Below are positions 16,904-24,616 of a DNA stretch of 46,753 nt, in pieces. Position 1 is the first letter of the stretch. Every line of letters starts with the position of its first letter. The stretch comes from Candidatus Dojkabacteria bacterium UBA2259 (lineage in GTDB: Bacteria > Patescibacteriota > Dojkabacteria > SC72), in the NCBI GenBank assembly GCA_002347605.1, contig DDXN01000016.1, positions 1 to 46,753 of the forward strand, in the 5' to 3' direction. Below the pieces are notes generated by a model. That model worked only from the letters and a program-made list of their open reading frames with translations. It had not been told where the DNA came from and searched no databases. Position numbers and translations under genes: made by a program.

Positions 16904-18247
16904 TTAAAGATTAACAAGACTATCTTCACCCCTCTGTCCTTGAACTTGCTCAAGTAAGAATTGATTATATGCACTATCACTAGGCGTAGAATCAACACCT
17001 GGAGCATCATCAAACTCATTTACTTTTCTCTCCTTAAATAGATGTGACATATCCCAAGCACATTTTACTTCCATTTCTTTACCAAAACCAGATATGAAGG
17101 CTTTACAAGGAGTAACATAGTAATGCTTTCCACCTAAATCAGCACCTGGTTCTAGTAAGGTAGTATTTCTTCTATTCATATATGCATTTGTACATACCCC
17201 ATCTACACAATCAGTATCAGCACCAAATGGAGAAGCCATAATGATAACAACATCTTCAATTGCAATGCACTCCTCTTTATTCCAACTTAATGGATTAACA
17301 GGATTACATTCCAACCAATTGCTGAGTGCATCTTCACTCAGCAAATTCTTTATTCTTTCAAAGTTCTTTGCAACTACACCAAGTGTACAAGCATCCCAGT
17401 TCCCTTCCCATGTATAGAATTGGTCTTTATCTCCACACTTTTCTATTAACTCTTCCTGTTCTACAGTAGCCTTCTCACCAGGATATCTGTAGATTGAATC
17501 GAGCATAAATTCGGACATTTTATTGCTTTTATCAGGATTGACATTAGACGCGTTATTACAATCTTCACATTCATTAGATAATTTCCGATCAACACGTATC
17601 TGACTCTCTTGTGAAAAATCATCTTCGTCTAAATTTGCAAAAGCAGTCTTAAAATCGAACTGAAACGGTTTGTCTGCTTCCCATCCCTTGTAGGAATCTA
17701 TCTGCTTACCAGGTGGAAGTAAAACATTTGCTGACATCTCATCAATTTGCTCTCCTGCAGCTTTAAGGGTAGGTGTTTTACTAGTAATCAATCTATTAGA
17801 GTCAGCAACTTCAACACCTGAAAGCAGTTCCAGAGGAACAGTTACTTTTGTCAAAACGATATTTGCCTTCACACTAACTTTTAATCCTACAACTTCGGCT
17901 ATATTATTACCAAACATTACAGTCTCACTGCTTGCTCTTTCGCATACTGATTGAGACTTGATATATGTTGCTGCTTTATTACTACACTGATAACCCTGTG
18001 TACTTCCAACACCTAAAACACTCTCATCATCACTCTCCTTAACCTCTGTAGGCTCAGATGTATCTTGTACTATGGAAAATGTCTCTTCTGTCGCTGATAT
18101 AACTGGAGATTGCATTACTCTCTCTTGTTCCGATACATAGTTAGAGGAACTCCTTAACTGATTAGTAACCCATACAATACCAACACATACCAATGACATT
18201 GATAATAGTAGAAACACTGGTTTTAGTTTGTTAATAATACTCTCCAT
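16904..18247 (-). CDS. Cys-rich membrane-anchored extracytoplasmic protein
   Basis: I do not recognise a named family. From ATG 18247 the product has 447 residues with one N-terminal transmembrane anchor (about 9-30, FLLLSMSLVCVGIVWV). A low-complexity Ser/Glu/Thr stretch follows, then a large extracytoplasmic region with more than ten Cys residues, several in close pairs (CEDCNN, CVDGVC). This suggests disulphide bonding outside the cell. It lies between the FnIII gene (16-base gap counting from 18250) and the VirB6-like gene, all on one strand. It is likely a surface or periplasmic-side part of the same apparatus. A TTG directly before the ATG is the only other start. Confidence 0.6.
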   Translation of the reverse strand: MESIINKLKPVFLLLSMSLVCVGIVWVTNQLRSSSNYVSEQERVMQSPVISATEETFSIVQDTSEPTEVKESDDESVLGVGSTQGYQCSNKAATYIKSQSVCERASSETVMFGNNIAEVVGLKVSVKANIVLTKVTVPLELLSGVEVADSNRLITSKTPTLKAAGEQIDEMSANVLLPPGKQIDSYKGWEADKPFQFDFKTAFANLDEDDFSQESQIRVDRKLSNECEDCNNASNVNPDKSNKMSEFMLDSIYRYPGEKATVEQEELIEKCGDKDQFYTWEGNWDACTLGVVAKNFERIKNLLSEDALSNWLECNPVNPLSWNKEECIAIEDVVIIMASPFGADTDCVDGVCTNAYMNRRNTTLLEPGADLGGKHYYVTPCKAFISGFGKEMEVKCAWDMSHLFKERKVNEFDDAPGVDSTPSDSAYNQFLLEQVQGQRGEDSLVNL

Positions 18248-18265
18248 CAAATAAAAAGATATACT

Positions 18266-19870
18266 CTATTCTAATTTAACTATCCCATAATCATCTAACA
18301 ATGTAACCTTACCAACAGTTCCCAAAATAACCTCATTAATATCCAATTCTATATCATTCTCAGATAAATTAAAATCTAAAGTTTCGCTATAAGTACCAAG
18401 AAAAGAAGCAGAAAGAATATCTGAATTAGAAAAAGAAAAATACTTTGAACCATCTTCACTCCTAGCATCTCCAACTACTAAAGTCCATGAACCATCAGCT
18501 TCTGGTAATGTAGATATATACTGTGACTTACCAACTGTTCCCGCCTCATCATTATCAATCATTTGGAATATCAACACCCAATCAGATGGATCCGGAGCAT
18601 TTACTATCTTTCCAGAACGAGTTTCTAGTGCAGGTGGAGAAGAAAGTAAGGATAGTGTTTCAACTGTATATTTCTCTCCATCGTTGTCATACTTCTTACC
18701 CCCTGAATATATTTCAAAATAGTAAGTAGTTTCTGGGTCTAATCTCCCACTCTCGATATAGTGGGAGTAATATTTCCCTTTGATTGATACAGTATCTCTA
18801 GAATCTCTCATCTCACTGTTTAACTCTTCCTTACTTGTTCCATATTTAATATACCCCTCTTCTTTTTCTGCAGATCTCCAAGAAACAACAAAATTTGTGT
18901 CCGTAAGATTTGTAATAATTACGGTATCTTCTCCTGTCTCAAGATTTAATGAGCCACTACCACTCACAAGGTTTTCCCATACAATATCTTGTGTAATAGG
19001 ATAGGGTAATGTTGGTTCCTCTGGCTGCTCTACTTCCTCCTCTACTACTTCTTCTTCTGGTTGCTCCTGTGGTACAACATTTCCTCCTTGCCCACCCTTA
19101 TCTGGTATTGCACTATCTGGGAAATATGAAAGCAGTTTCCCAGCCTCAACATCCTCTAGTATCAATGGTTGATTTAACTCTCCTTTACTATCAAACATCG
19201 CTGAAAAAGTACCCTGAAGCACAAGCCCTCTACTTACACCCTCCTTTGCCATAACAACCAGTTCAGTTTCATCGGTAGTTCTTACTAAACTCTTGTCTGA
19301 AATTTTTCTAAGAGAAGATAGCGAAATCATCCAGGTACCACTACTAGAAACATCTACTGAAAGAGGGTAGACACTCTTGTCAGTAAACATTATATATACA
19401 ATTGTATTCTCAAGCTTACTACCAGTAACAGAGCCCATCGCATAGCTAGGAATTGGCATTGTTTCACCAATTGGAGCAGTAGAAAATTTGTACTCTTCCC
19501 CTTGTTCATCTTTGTATTTATCTCCATCTGAAAGGAGAAGAAAGGAGTACTCTGTGGCTGGCTCTAAACTCTTTAACTCAACATAGTGAGAAGTCCTTTT
19601 CCCACTTCCTCTTTTGTCAGCAACAGGACTTTGTTCAGCCCCATTGGAAATAGGTACTACATAACCTTCAACTTCCTTTTCTGTAACCCAGGTAACTGTA
19701 AACGAGTTTGTAGATATATTTGTAATTACAACCTCTTTTGGTGTACTGTCAGCACCTGCCATAGTAATATACTGGACCCCTTTGTAAACAGCAAAGATAG
19801 AGAATGGGATACCTATTAGTAAAACCAAAACCAATTTTAACTGTTTCTTTTGATAAGGAGTTAAATTCAT
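18266..19870 (-). CDS. Anchored surface protein with two fibronectin type III modules
   Basis: The product is 534 residues. A transmembrane anchor at about 12-34 is followed by two similar FnIII modules, about 42-132 and 308-408. Each has the pattern TVTWVTEKEVEGYVV or VVSWRSAEKEEGYIKYG, then HYVELKSLEPATEYSFLL or HYIESGRLDPETTYYFEI. After each module comes a carboxypeptidase-regulatory or Ig-like strand region (GSVTGSKLENTIVYIMF and similar). An acidic Pro/Glu linker (about 265-290) separates the halves. FnIII modules mediate binding; the ligand is unknown. It is the first gene of the VirB6-like cluster, with a strong promoter 6 bases from its ATG. A duplicated architecture is visible directly. 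Confidence 0.75.
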   Translation of the reverse strand: MNLTPYQKKQLKLVLVLLIGIPFSIFAVYKGVQYITMAGADSTPKEVVITNISTNSFTVTWVTEKEVEGYVVPISNGAEQSPVADKRGSGKRTSHYVELKSLEPATEYSFLLLSDGDKYKDEQGEEYKFSTAPIGETMPIPSYAMGSVTGSKLENTIVYIMFTDKSVYPLSVDVSSSGTWMISLSSLRKISDKSLVRTTDETELVVMAKEGVSRGLVLQGTFSAMFDSKGELNQPLILEDVEAGKLLSYFPDSAIPDKGGQGGNVVPQEQPEEEVVEEEVEQPEEPTLPYPITQDIVWENLVSGSGSLNLETGEDTVIITNLTDTNFVVSWRSAEKEEGYIKYGTSKEELNSEMRDSRDTVSIKGKYYSHYIESGRLDPETTYYFEIYSGGKKYDNDGEKYTVETLSLLSSPPALETRSGKIVNAPDPSDWVLIFQMIDNDEAGTVGKSQYISTLPEADGSWTLVVGDARSEDGSKYFSFSNSDILSASFLGTYSETLDFNLSENDIELDINEVILGTVGKVTLLDDYGIVKLE

Positions 19871-19876
19871 TTATTC

Positions 19877-19905
19877 ATAATACTAGGTAGCAATATCAAT
19901 ATCAA
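19877..19905 (-). promoter_or_regulatory. Promoter of the FnIII/VirB6-like cluster, leaderless arrangement
   Basis: The minus strand has TTGATA (19900-19905), a 17-base spacer and TATTAT (19877-19882), followed by only 6 bases before the ATG at 19870. The predicted start falls on or next to the start codon. It lies just downstream of the preceding small gene's stop. Confidence 0.7.
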
Positions 19906-19910
19906 CGACT

Positions 19911-20204
19911 TTACTCTTTTCTCTCTTTTGATTTAAAACCAGCAACTATTCCAGATGCTACATTAACAATAGCTGAAACTTTTTGAATTGCACCTGTAAC
20001 TTGATATATTGTCCCTTTTACTGTATCAACAATCTCATTTACATCTGCAACTAAGTCATTTACACTCTTGAATGTTTTTTGGGCTTCACTCATTGTACTA
20101 CGAGATTCTTTGAGTAACATTGCAAGATGATAGAGGACATAACATACAAAACCAGTAAAAATTCCAATCAGTATCATCCAATACACACTTGGGATTTCAT
20201 TCAT
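19911..20204 (-). CDS. Small membrane protein, DUF948-like
   Basis: This is a 97-residue protein with one N-terminal transmembrane helix (about 9-30, MILIGIFTGFVCYVLYHLA). An amphipathic helical tail (KTFKSVNDLVADVNEIVDTVKGT) and a basic end (FKSKERKE) follow. This layout resembles DUF948-type proteins of Gram-positive bacteria, whose function is unknown. It lies divergent from rsmE and upstream of the FnIII cluster, which has a separate promoter. Co-function with that cluster is possible but unsupported. Codon pattern and conserved hydrophobic periodicity support a real gene. Confidence 0.7.
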   Translation of the reverse strand: MNEIPSVYWMILIGIFTGFVCYVLYHLAMLLKESRSTMSEAQKTFKSVNDLVADVNEIVDTVKGTIYQVTGAIQKVSAIVNVASGIVAGFKSKERKE

Positions 20205-20273
20205 TGTAAAAACTTAATAAATTAATCTGTATATACAATTATGATTGTCTTTACTCATATATGTCAAGTTAGA

Positions 20274-20282
20274 TGATATAAT
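20274..20282 (+). promoter_or_regulatory. Extended -10 promoter of rsmE, leaderless arrangement
   Basis: TGATATAAT (extended -10, hexamer 20277-20282) is followed by 5 bases and the rsmE ATG at 20288. No good -35 is visible at normal spacing, as is usual for extended -10 promoters. Confidence 0.65.
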
Positions 20283-20287
20283 CGTGA

Positions 20288-21016
20288 ATGCACAGATTTT
20301 TTGTTAAACACAAACTAAGTATAAATGATGTTGTACATCTTGCTGATTCAGATAGTGAGCTTGTTCTTAACCAACTTCATCTCAAGATTGAGAATTTTGT
20401 AGAGATAGAGACCTATGAAGCAATATATCAGGCTGTTATTTCTGATATTGAGAAAGACTCTGTTGAAGTAGAAATCTTAGAACAAATCCAAGAGAAGGAT
20501 ATCAAGGATAGTTTGGATATCACTTTAGTACAATCATTAATAGGGAGAAACAAGTTTAATTTCTTTTTAGAGAAAGCCGTAGAAATTGGAATAGACAGAA
20601 TAGTACCTGTGCAGTCTGGGTACTCAACAGTAAGTAAAAACAAAGCAACTAAGGAGTATGGCCTATGGAAAAAGATAATTAGTGATGCAACAGAGCAATC
20701 AAGGAATATTAAACCAACTATAATAGAAAAACCAATTAACTTAAATGCTTTGGAGATTGGGAATATACCAAACAGAATATGTCTTGCAACTGAGAATGTA
20801 GATAGTAAAGAATTAAGAGAATATATCAAAGACGTTGATACAACAAAGCCTTTCGTAGTTGCAATTGGCCCTGAGAAGGGATGGGGAAGTAAAGATATCG
20901 AGATATTTAGTAAATTACATTTCTCTTTTATCAAACTTAAAGGTAATATCCTTAGAACTGAAAGTGTTGGTTTAGTGGTTGGAAGTATAATTAAATATTT
21001 GAAGGGAGATATATAA
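20288..21016 (+). CDS. rsmE: 16S rRNA (uracil-1498-N3)-methyltransferase RsmE
   Basis: This SPOUT-class enzyme methylates U1498 of 16S rRNA using S-adenosylmethionine. The 242 residues start MHRFFVKHKLS, like the PUA-type N-terminal domain. They contain KAVEIGIDRIVPVQS, EQSRNIKPTIIEKP and the C-terminal knot motif IGPEKGWGSKDIEIF followed by NILRTESVGLVVGS, which forms the cofactor pocket. The length is normal. Its TAA shares one base with the ATG of the next methyltransferase gene (TAATG), so both rRNA-modifying enzymes are translationally coupled. Confidence 0.95.
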   Translation: MHRFFVKHKLSINDVVHLADSDSELVLNQLHLKIENFVEIETYEAIYQAVISDIEKDSVEVEILEQIQEKDIKDSLDITLVQSLIGRNKFNFFLEKAVEIGIDRIVPVQSGYSTVSKNKATKEYGLWKKIISDATEQSRNIKPTIIEKPINLNALEIGNIPNRICLATENVDSKELREYIKDVDTTKPFVVAIGPEKGWGSKDIEIFSKLHFSFIKLKGNILRTESVGLVVGSIIKYLKGDI

Positions 21017-22041
21017 TGGGAAGAAAAAGGACAAGGAATAATTACAAGAAACCAAGAGATTACAAACCACGAGATCCGAGTGAATACTTTACAAAAGATG
21101 ATATTTTTGTTTCAAGGATGGCTAGTATATTGATGATACCTAAATCAAAAGTTTTGGGGCTATTTAATCAAAGAGCAAGAACTACTATTCGTTTAAATAG
21201 TTTAAAAGGTAATGTTAAAGACACATTTAGAATGCTTAAATCTAGAGGGTATGAATTAGAAATAATTCCTTGGGCTCCTAATACATATTTCGTAAATAAC
21301 AGGGATAAGGCGGAAATTTCTCAAATAGAGGAGTACAGGGAGGGTCTTTTTTACATACAAGATCTCTCTAGTATTCTAGCTACGTTAGTTCTTGATCCAA
21401 ACCAAAATGAGAAAATTTTAGATGTATGTGCAGCTCCTGGTAGTAAGACAACACATATTGCTGAAATTACAAAAAACAAAGCAACTATTCTTGCTAATGA
21501 AATAGAGGTTAGTCGTACAAACTCTCTTAGAAATGTTGTAGAGCAGTTTGGTGCTGATACTGTAAAAATTACTCTTAGTGATGGTAGAGAATTTGGAAGA
21601 AAGTATCCTGATTACTTTGATAAGGTACTTTTGGATGCACCTTGTAGTGGAGAGGGGAGAATATATATGAGGGGTCCAAAGCCTTTAAGGTTTTGGAGTA
21701 TAAAGAAAGTTAAGGGTTCAACAATATTACAAAGAGAGTTAATCGAATCTGCATTTAGAACACTTAAAACTGGAGGAACACTGGTATACTCAACATGTAC
21801 ATTAGAACCAGAAGAGAACGAGGGAATAGTAACATATCTATTAAAAAATCATAAAAATGCCAAAATTGAGGAGATAGAGATATTTAATAGCAAAGAATTC
21901 AAAGGTTACAAGAGATATATTACACAGGGTATTGTCCGTTGGAGTGGGAATGAATATGATCCATCTGTTAGAAAGAGTATTAGAATACTTCCATCTTCAG
22001 AGATGATGGGGTTTTACATAGCTAAAATAGTAAAAAAATAG
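21016..22041 (+). CDS. NOL1/NOP2/Sun (RsmB/RsmF-type) RNA m5C methyltransferase
   Basis: This is a probable rRNA 5-methylcytosine methyltransferase. The 341 residues contain the cofactor motif DVCAAPGSKTTHIAE (about 135-149) and the two catalytic Cys motifs DAPCSGEG and STCTLEPEENEG. The N-terminal NusB-like domain of RsmB is absent, so it resembles short RsmF/NSUN forms. The target base cannot be told from sequence. It overlaps rsmE by one base. A GGGAG stretch lies 7 bases before the ATG, one of few Shine-Dalgarno-like sites here, but it also encodes rsmE residues. Its 3' end is inside the pnp terminator. Confidence 0.93.
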   Translation: MGRKRTRNNYKKPRDYKPRDPSEYFTKDDIFVSRMASILMIPKSKVLGLFNQRARTTIRLNSLKGNVKDTFRMLKSRGYELEIIPWAPNTYFVNNRDKAEISQIEEYREGLFYIQDLSSILATLVLDPNQNEKILDVCAAPGSKTTHIAEITKNKATILANEIEVSRTNSLRNVVEQFGADTVKITLSDGREFGRKYPDYFDKVLLDAPCSGEGRIYMRGPKPLRFWSIKKVKGSTILQRELIESAFRTLKTGGTLVYSTCTLEPEENEGIVTYLLKNHKNAKIEEIEIFNSKEFKGYKRYITQGIVRWSGNEYDPSVRKSIRILPSSEMMGFYIAKIVKK

Positions 22042-22057
22042 GAGAAGCTATCCCCTA
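22032..22057 (-). terminator. Rho-independent terminator of pnp
   Basis: On the minus strand TAGGGGA and TCTCCTA form a 7-bp stem (one G-U pair) with a 5-base loop, followed directly by seven U residues. The hairpin overlaps the stop codon of the convergent methyltransferase gene. Confidence 0.8.
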
Positions 22058-22063
22058 CTATTC

Positions 22064-24163
22064 TTACTCAGTTTTTTCCTGCTTTGGAGCATTAACCTGT
22101 TTAATACTTAATTTCAATTTTCCGTCTCTTTCCTTTGAAACAAGCTTTACCTTAACCTCATCACCCTCTTTAAGATATTTCCTTACATCTTTAACAAACT
22201 CATCTGTAATTTCAGAAACATGTACTAAACCAGATATACCTGGAGCAATATCTACAAATGCACCATACTCCATAATTGTTACTACCTTTCCATCATATAT
22301 CTCTCCAACTACTGGCACTAGTCCCAATTTTTTTACATAATCAAGTGCCATATCTATAGATTTTTGATCCATTGCATATATATTTACTGCACCATTTTCC
22401 TCAACAGCAATCTCTGCCCCTGTTCTCTCAGTCAACTCTCTAATATTCTTACCCCCTGGACCAATTAATTCCCCTATTTTGTCTACTGGGATTTCAGCTC
22501 TTACTACCTTAGGAGCAAACTTAGATAGCTCTCCTTTAGGCTTAGTGATTGCTTTCTCCATTACCTCTAGAACTTTTAATCTGGCTATCTTTGATTTCTC
22601 AAATGTATCTTTAACGATCTCCATAGTTAAACCACTCATCTTGTTATCCATTTGGACTGCGGTAATACCATCCTTTGTACCTGTTACTTTGAAATCCATA
22701 TCTCCGTAGAAATCCTCAACACCCTGCATATCGGTTAATACATGGAATGAATTCCCTTCTTCCGTTATCAATCCACAAGCTATTCCACCAACCATCTTTT
22801 TGATTGGGACACCAGCTGCCATTAATGCTAATGTTGAACCACATGCAGATGCCATAGAGCTTGATCCATTCTCTCCTTGAACTTCTGACATTACCAATAT
22901 TGTATATGGGAATTCATCTACAGATGGAATAACAGGAATTAATGCCTTCTCAGCTAACATTCCGTGTCCAATTGCTCTCCTACTTGGAGAAAGTTTCACC
23001 CTATCCACATCACCATATGCAAATGGCAAATCATTGTAGTAGTGCATATACCTCTTCTCTTTCTCTCCTAACATATCATCTACTAACTTTGCATCCTTAA
23101 GAGTACCTAATGTTGCAATAGACAAGACTTGAGTTACACCCCTAGTAAAAAGTCCCGAACCGTGTACTCTTGGTAACAGGTCTACCTCTGCATCCATTTC
23201 TCTAATTTCATCAAATCCTCTTCCATCTACTCTTTTCTTCTCACTAACAACATACTCCCTCATTGCTTTCTTTAGTAGTTTCTCATACCCTTCACTCATC
23301 TGAATCTTTGTATATTTACCCTCGAAATTTTTAAAAATCTCTTCTTTTGTCTGTTCATGTTTCTCTTTGTCCCCAGCAAGTAAATTCTCGGTAATTTTCT
23401 CTCCCAAAAAATCAGACATTGCACTTAACATAGCTTCATCCAATTTGAAAGACTTGTACTCTTTATTCTTTTTGTCTAAAAGCTCTATAAATTTGTTTTG
23501 TGCATCTATCCATTTCCTCGTTTCCTCTAACCCTATTTCCATTGCTTTGAGGATCTCTTCTTCTGGGACTTCCCAACAAGCAGCATCAATCATAGTGAAA
23601 ACTTTTCCATCACCACCAAGTATATAATTCATTTTGTTTTCTACATCAACATCGTCCATTCCCTTGTATACAGGTTTAATCTCGCCTTTCTCCATCCCCA
23701 TCCTTACTCCTGAAATAGGTCCATCAAATGGAGCTTGAGAATTCATTAGAGCAACAGAAGCAGCATTAATCGCTAGTATAACAGGATCACTCTCTTCATC
23801 GTATGACATTACTGTTACAATGAGGTTTAGGTCATCTCTGTAATCATCAGGAAATCTAGACCTAAGTGCCCTATCTATCATTCTAGCTTTTAGTATTGCA
23901 TCGTCACTTGGGAATCTCTCTATTTTTACAAATCTTGAACCATTGATCTTACCTGATGCATAGAATCTCTCAATATATTCAACTGACATTGGAAAGTAAT
24001 CATTCTCCTGTTTAGCAGGAGCTGTATTAACATTAACCTCAACAACAGTATCTCCCATTCTCGCAATAATTGCACTCTCTGACTTTAGTGCAAGTTTTCC
24101 TGTTTCAAATGAACACTTCCTACCATCTATTTCAAATTCATAACTCTTTTGGTTAAACAACAT
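22064..24163 (-). CDS. pnp: Polyribonucleotide nucleotidyltransferase (PNPase)
   Basis: PNPase degrades RNA 3' to 5' by phosphorolysis. The 699 residues show the full bacterial order. RNase PH-like domain 1 (about 1-210, with FYASGKINGSRF and SDDAILKARMIDRALRS) is followed by a helical linker. RNase PH-like domain 2 (about 310-530, with GRGFDEIREMDAEVDLLPR, GSSSMASACGSTLALMAAG and GDMDFKVTGTKDGITAVQM) comes next. A KH domain (GPGGKNI at 568) and an S1 domain (about 620-690, EYGAFVDIAPGISGLVHVSE) complete it. Length and catalytic acidic residues are normal. It follows rpsO after 93 AT-rich bases, the rpsO-pnp order common in bacteria, and ends at a strong terminator. Confidence 0.97.
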   Translation of the reverse strand: MLFNQKSYEFEIDGRKCSFETGKLALKSESAIIARMGDTVVEVNVNTAPAKQENDYFPMSVEYIERFYASGKINGSRFVKIERFPSDDAILKARMIDRALRSRFPDDYRDDLNLIVTVMSYDEESDPVILAINAASVALMNSQAPFDGPISGVRMGMEKGEIKPVYKGMDDVDVENKMNYILGGDGKVFTMIDAACWEVPEEEILKAMEIGLEETRKWIDAQNKFIELLDKKNKEYKSFKLDEAMLSAMSDFLGEKITENLLAGDKEKHEQTKEEIFKNFEGKYTKIQMSEGYEKLLKKAMREYVVSEKKRVDGRGFDEIREMDAEVDLLPRVHGSGLFTRGVTQVLSIATLGTLKDAKLVDDMLGEKEKRYMHYYNDLPFAYGDVDRVKLSPSRRAIGHGMLAEKALIPVIPSVDEFPYTILVMSEVQGENGSSSMASACGSTLALMAAGVPIKKMVGGIACGLITEEGNSFHVLTDMQGVEDFYGDMDFKVTGTKDGITAVQMDNKMSGLTMEIVKDTFEKSKIARLKVLEVMEKAITKPKGELSKFAPKVVRAEIPVDKIGELIGPGGKNIRELTERTGAEIAVEENGAVNIYAMDQKSIDMALDYVKKLGLVPVVGEIYDGKVVTIMEYGAFVDIAPGISGLVHVSEITDEFVKDVRKYLKEGDEVKVKLVSKERDGKLKLSIKQVNAPKQEKTE

Positions 24164-24256
24164 AAAAATATATATAAAATATTAAATAACAACATATTAA
24201 ACTTAGTAGTTATATCAAGAGAAGGGAGAAAAAGAAAGTCCTATGAAAAAATCAAA

Positions 24257-24520
24257 CTATATCTTTACTTTTTTAGAAAAAGGTATGTATCTTTCTGGTT
24301 CGTTTTGAGCAAGATACTGAATTAATCTCCTTCTTTTACCAACCTTTTGAAGTAAACCTTTTCTAGAATGATTGTCCTTTTTATGCTCTTTAAGATGCTC
24401 ACTTAATTTTGCAATCTCTTCAGTTAGAATAGCAATTTGAACCTCTGGGGAACCAGTATCACCTTCGTGAAGGGCGAATGTATTAACTATCTTTTGTTTT
24501 TCATCTTTTGATAACGACAT
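24257..24520 (-). CDS. rpsO: 30S ribosomal protein S15
   Basis: S15 is a primary 16S rRNA-binding protein. The 87-residue product is of normal length and has the conserved [33 protein letters not shown] and [17 protein letters not shown]. It is preceded by two candidate promoters and by an interleaved pair of inverted repeats. In E. coli S15 represses its own translation through a pseudoknot in its mRNA, so regulation here is plausible. The start ATG follows an extended -10 by 7 bases. Confidence 0.97.
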   Translation of the reverse strand: MSLSKDEKQKIVNTFALHEGDTGSPEVQIAILTEEIAKLSEHLKEHKKDNHSRKGLLQKVGKRRRLIQYLAQNEPERYIPFSKKVKI

Positions 24521-24527
24521 ATATTCT

Positions 24528-24556
24528 AGATTATCATCATATATTTATTTTTACAA
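24528..24556 (-). promoter_or_regulatory. Proximal promoter of rpsO, leaderless arrangement
   Basis: On the minus strand TTGTAA (24551-24556), 17 bases, then TAATCT (24528-24533) preceded by TGA (extended -10). Seven bases separate it from the ATG, so the predicted transcript has almost no leader. Confidence 0.55.
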
Positions 24557-24592
24557 TAGGAACCAATGATACAAAGCCTATTTTATATCATT
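24555..24592 (-). promoter_or_regulatory. Interleaved inverted repeats upstream of rpsO, possible pseudoknot
   Basis: In RNA order (minus strand) the arms are AATGATA, AATAGG, TATCATT and CCTATT. The first pairs with the third (7 bp) and the second with the fourth (6 bp), with connecting loops of 3, 5 and 4 bases. That is H-type pseudoknot topology. The first arms lie within the distal promoter, so only read-through infB mRNA would contain the complete element. Confidence 0.4.
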
Positions 24593-24608
24593 ATAGGGTT
24601 AGTGTCAA
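24580..24608 (-). promoter_or_regulatory. Distal promoter of rpsO
   Basis: On the minus strand a perfect TTGACA (24603-24608), a 17-base spacer and TAAAAT (24580-24585) lie just after the infB stop. The start would be near 24573, giving a leader of about 53 bases. Confidence 0.65.
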
Positions 24609-24616
24609 ACTACATA

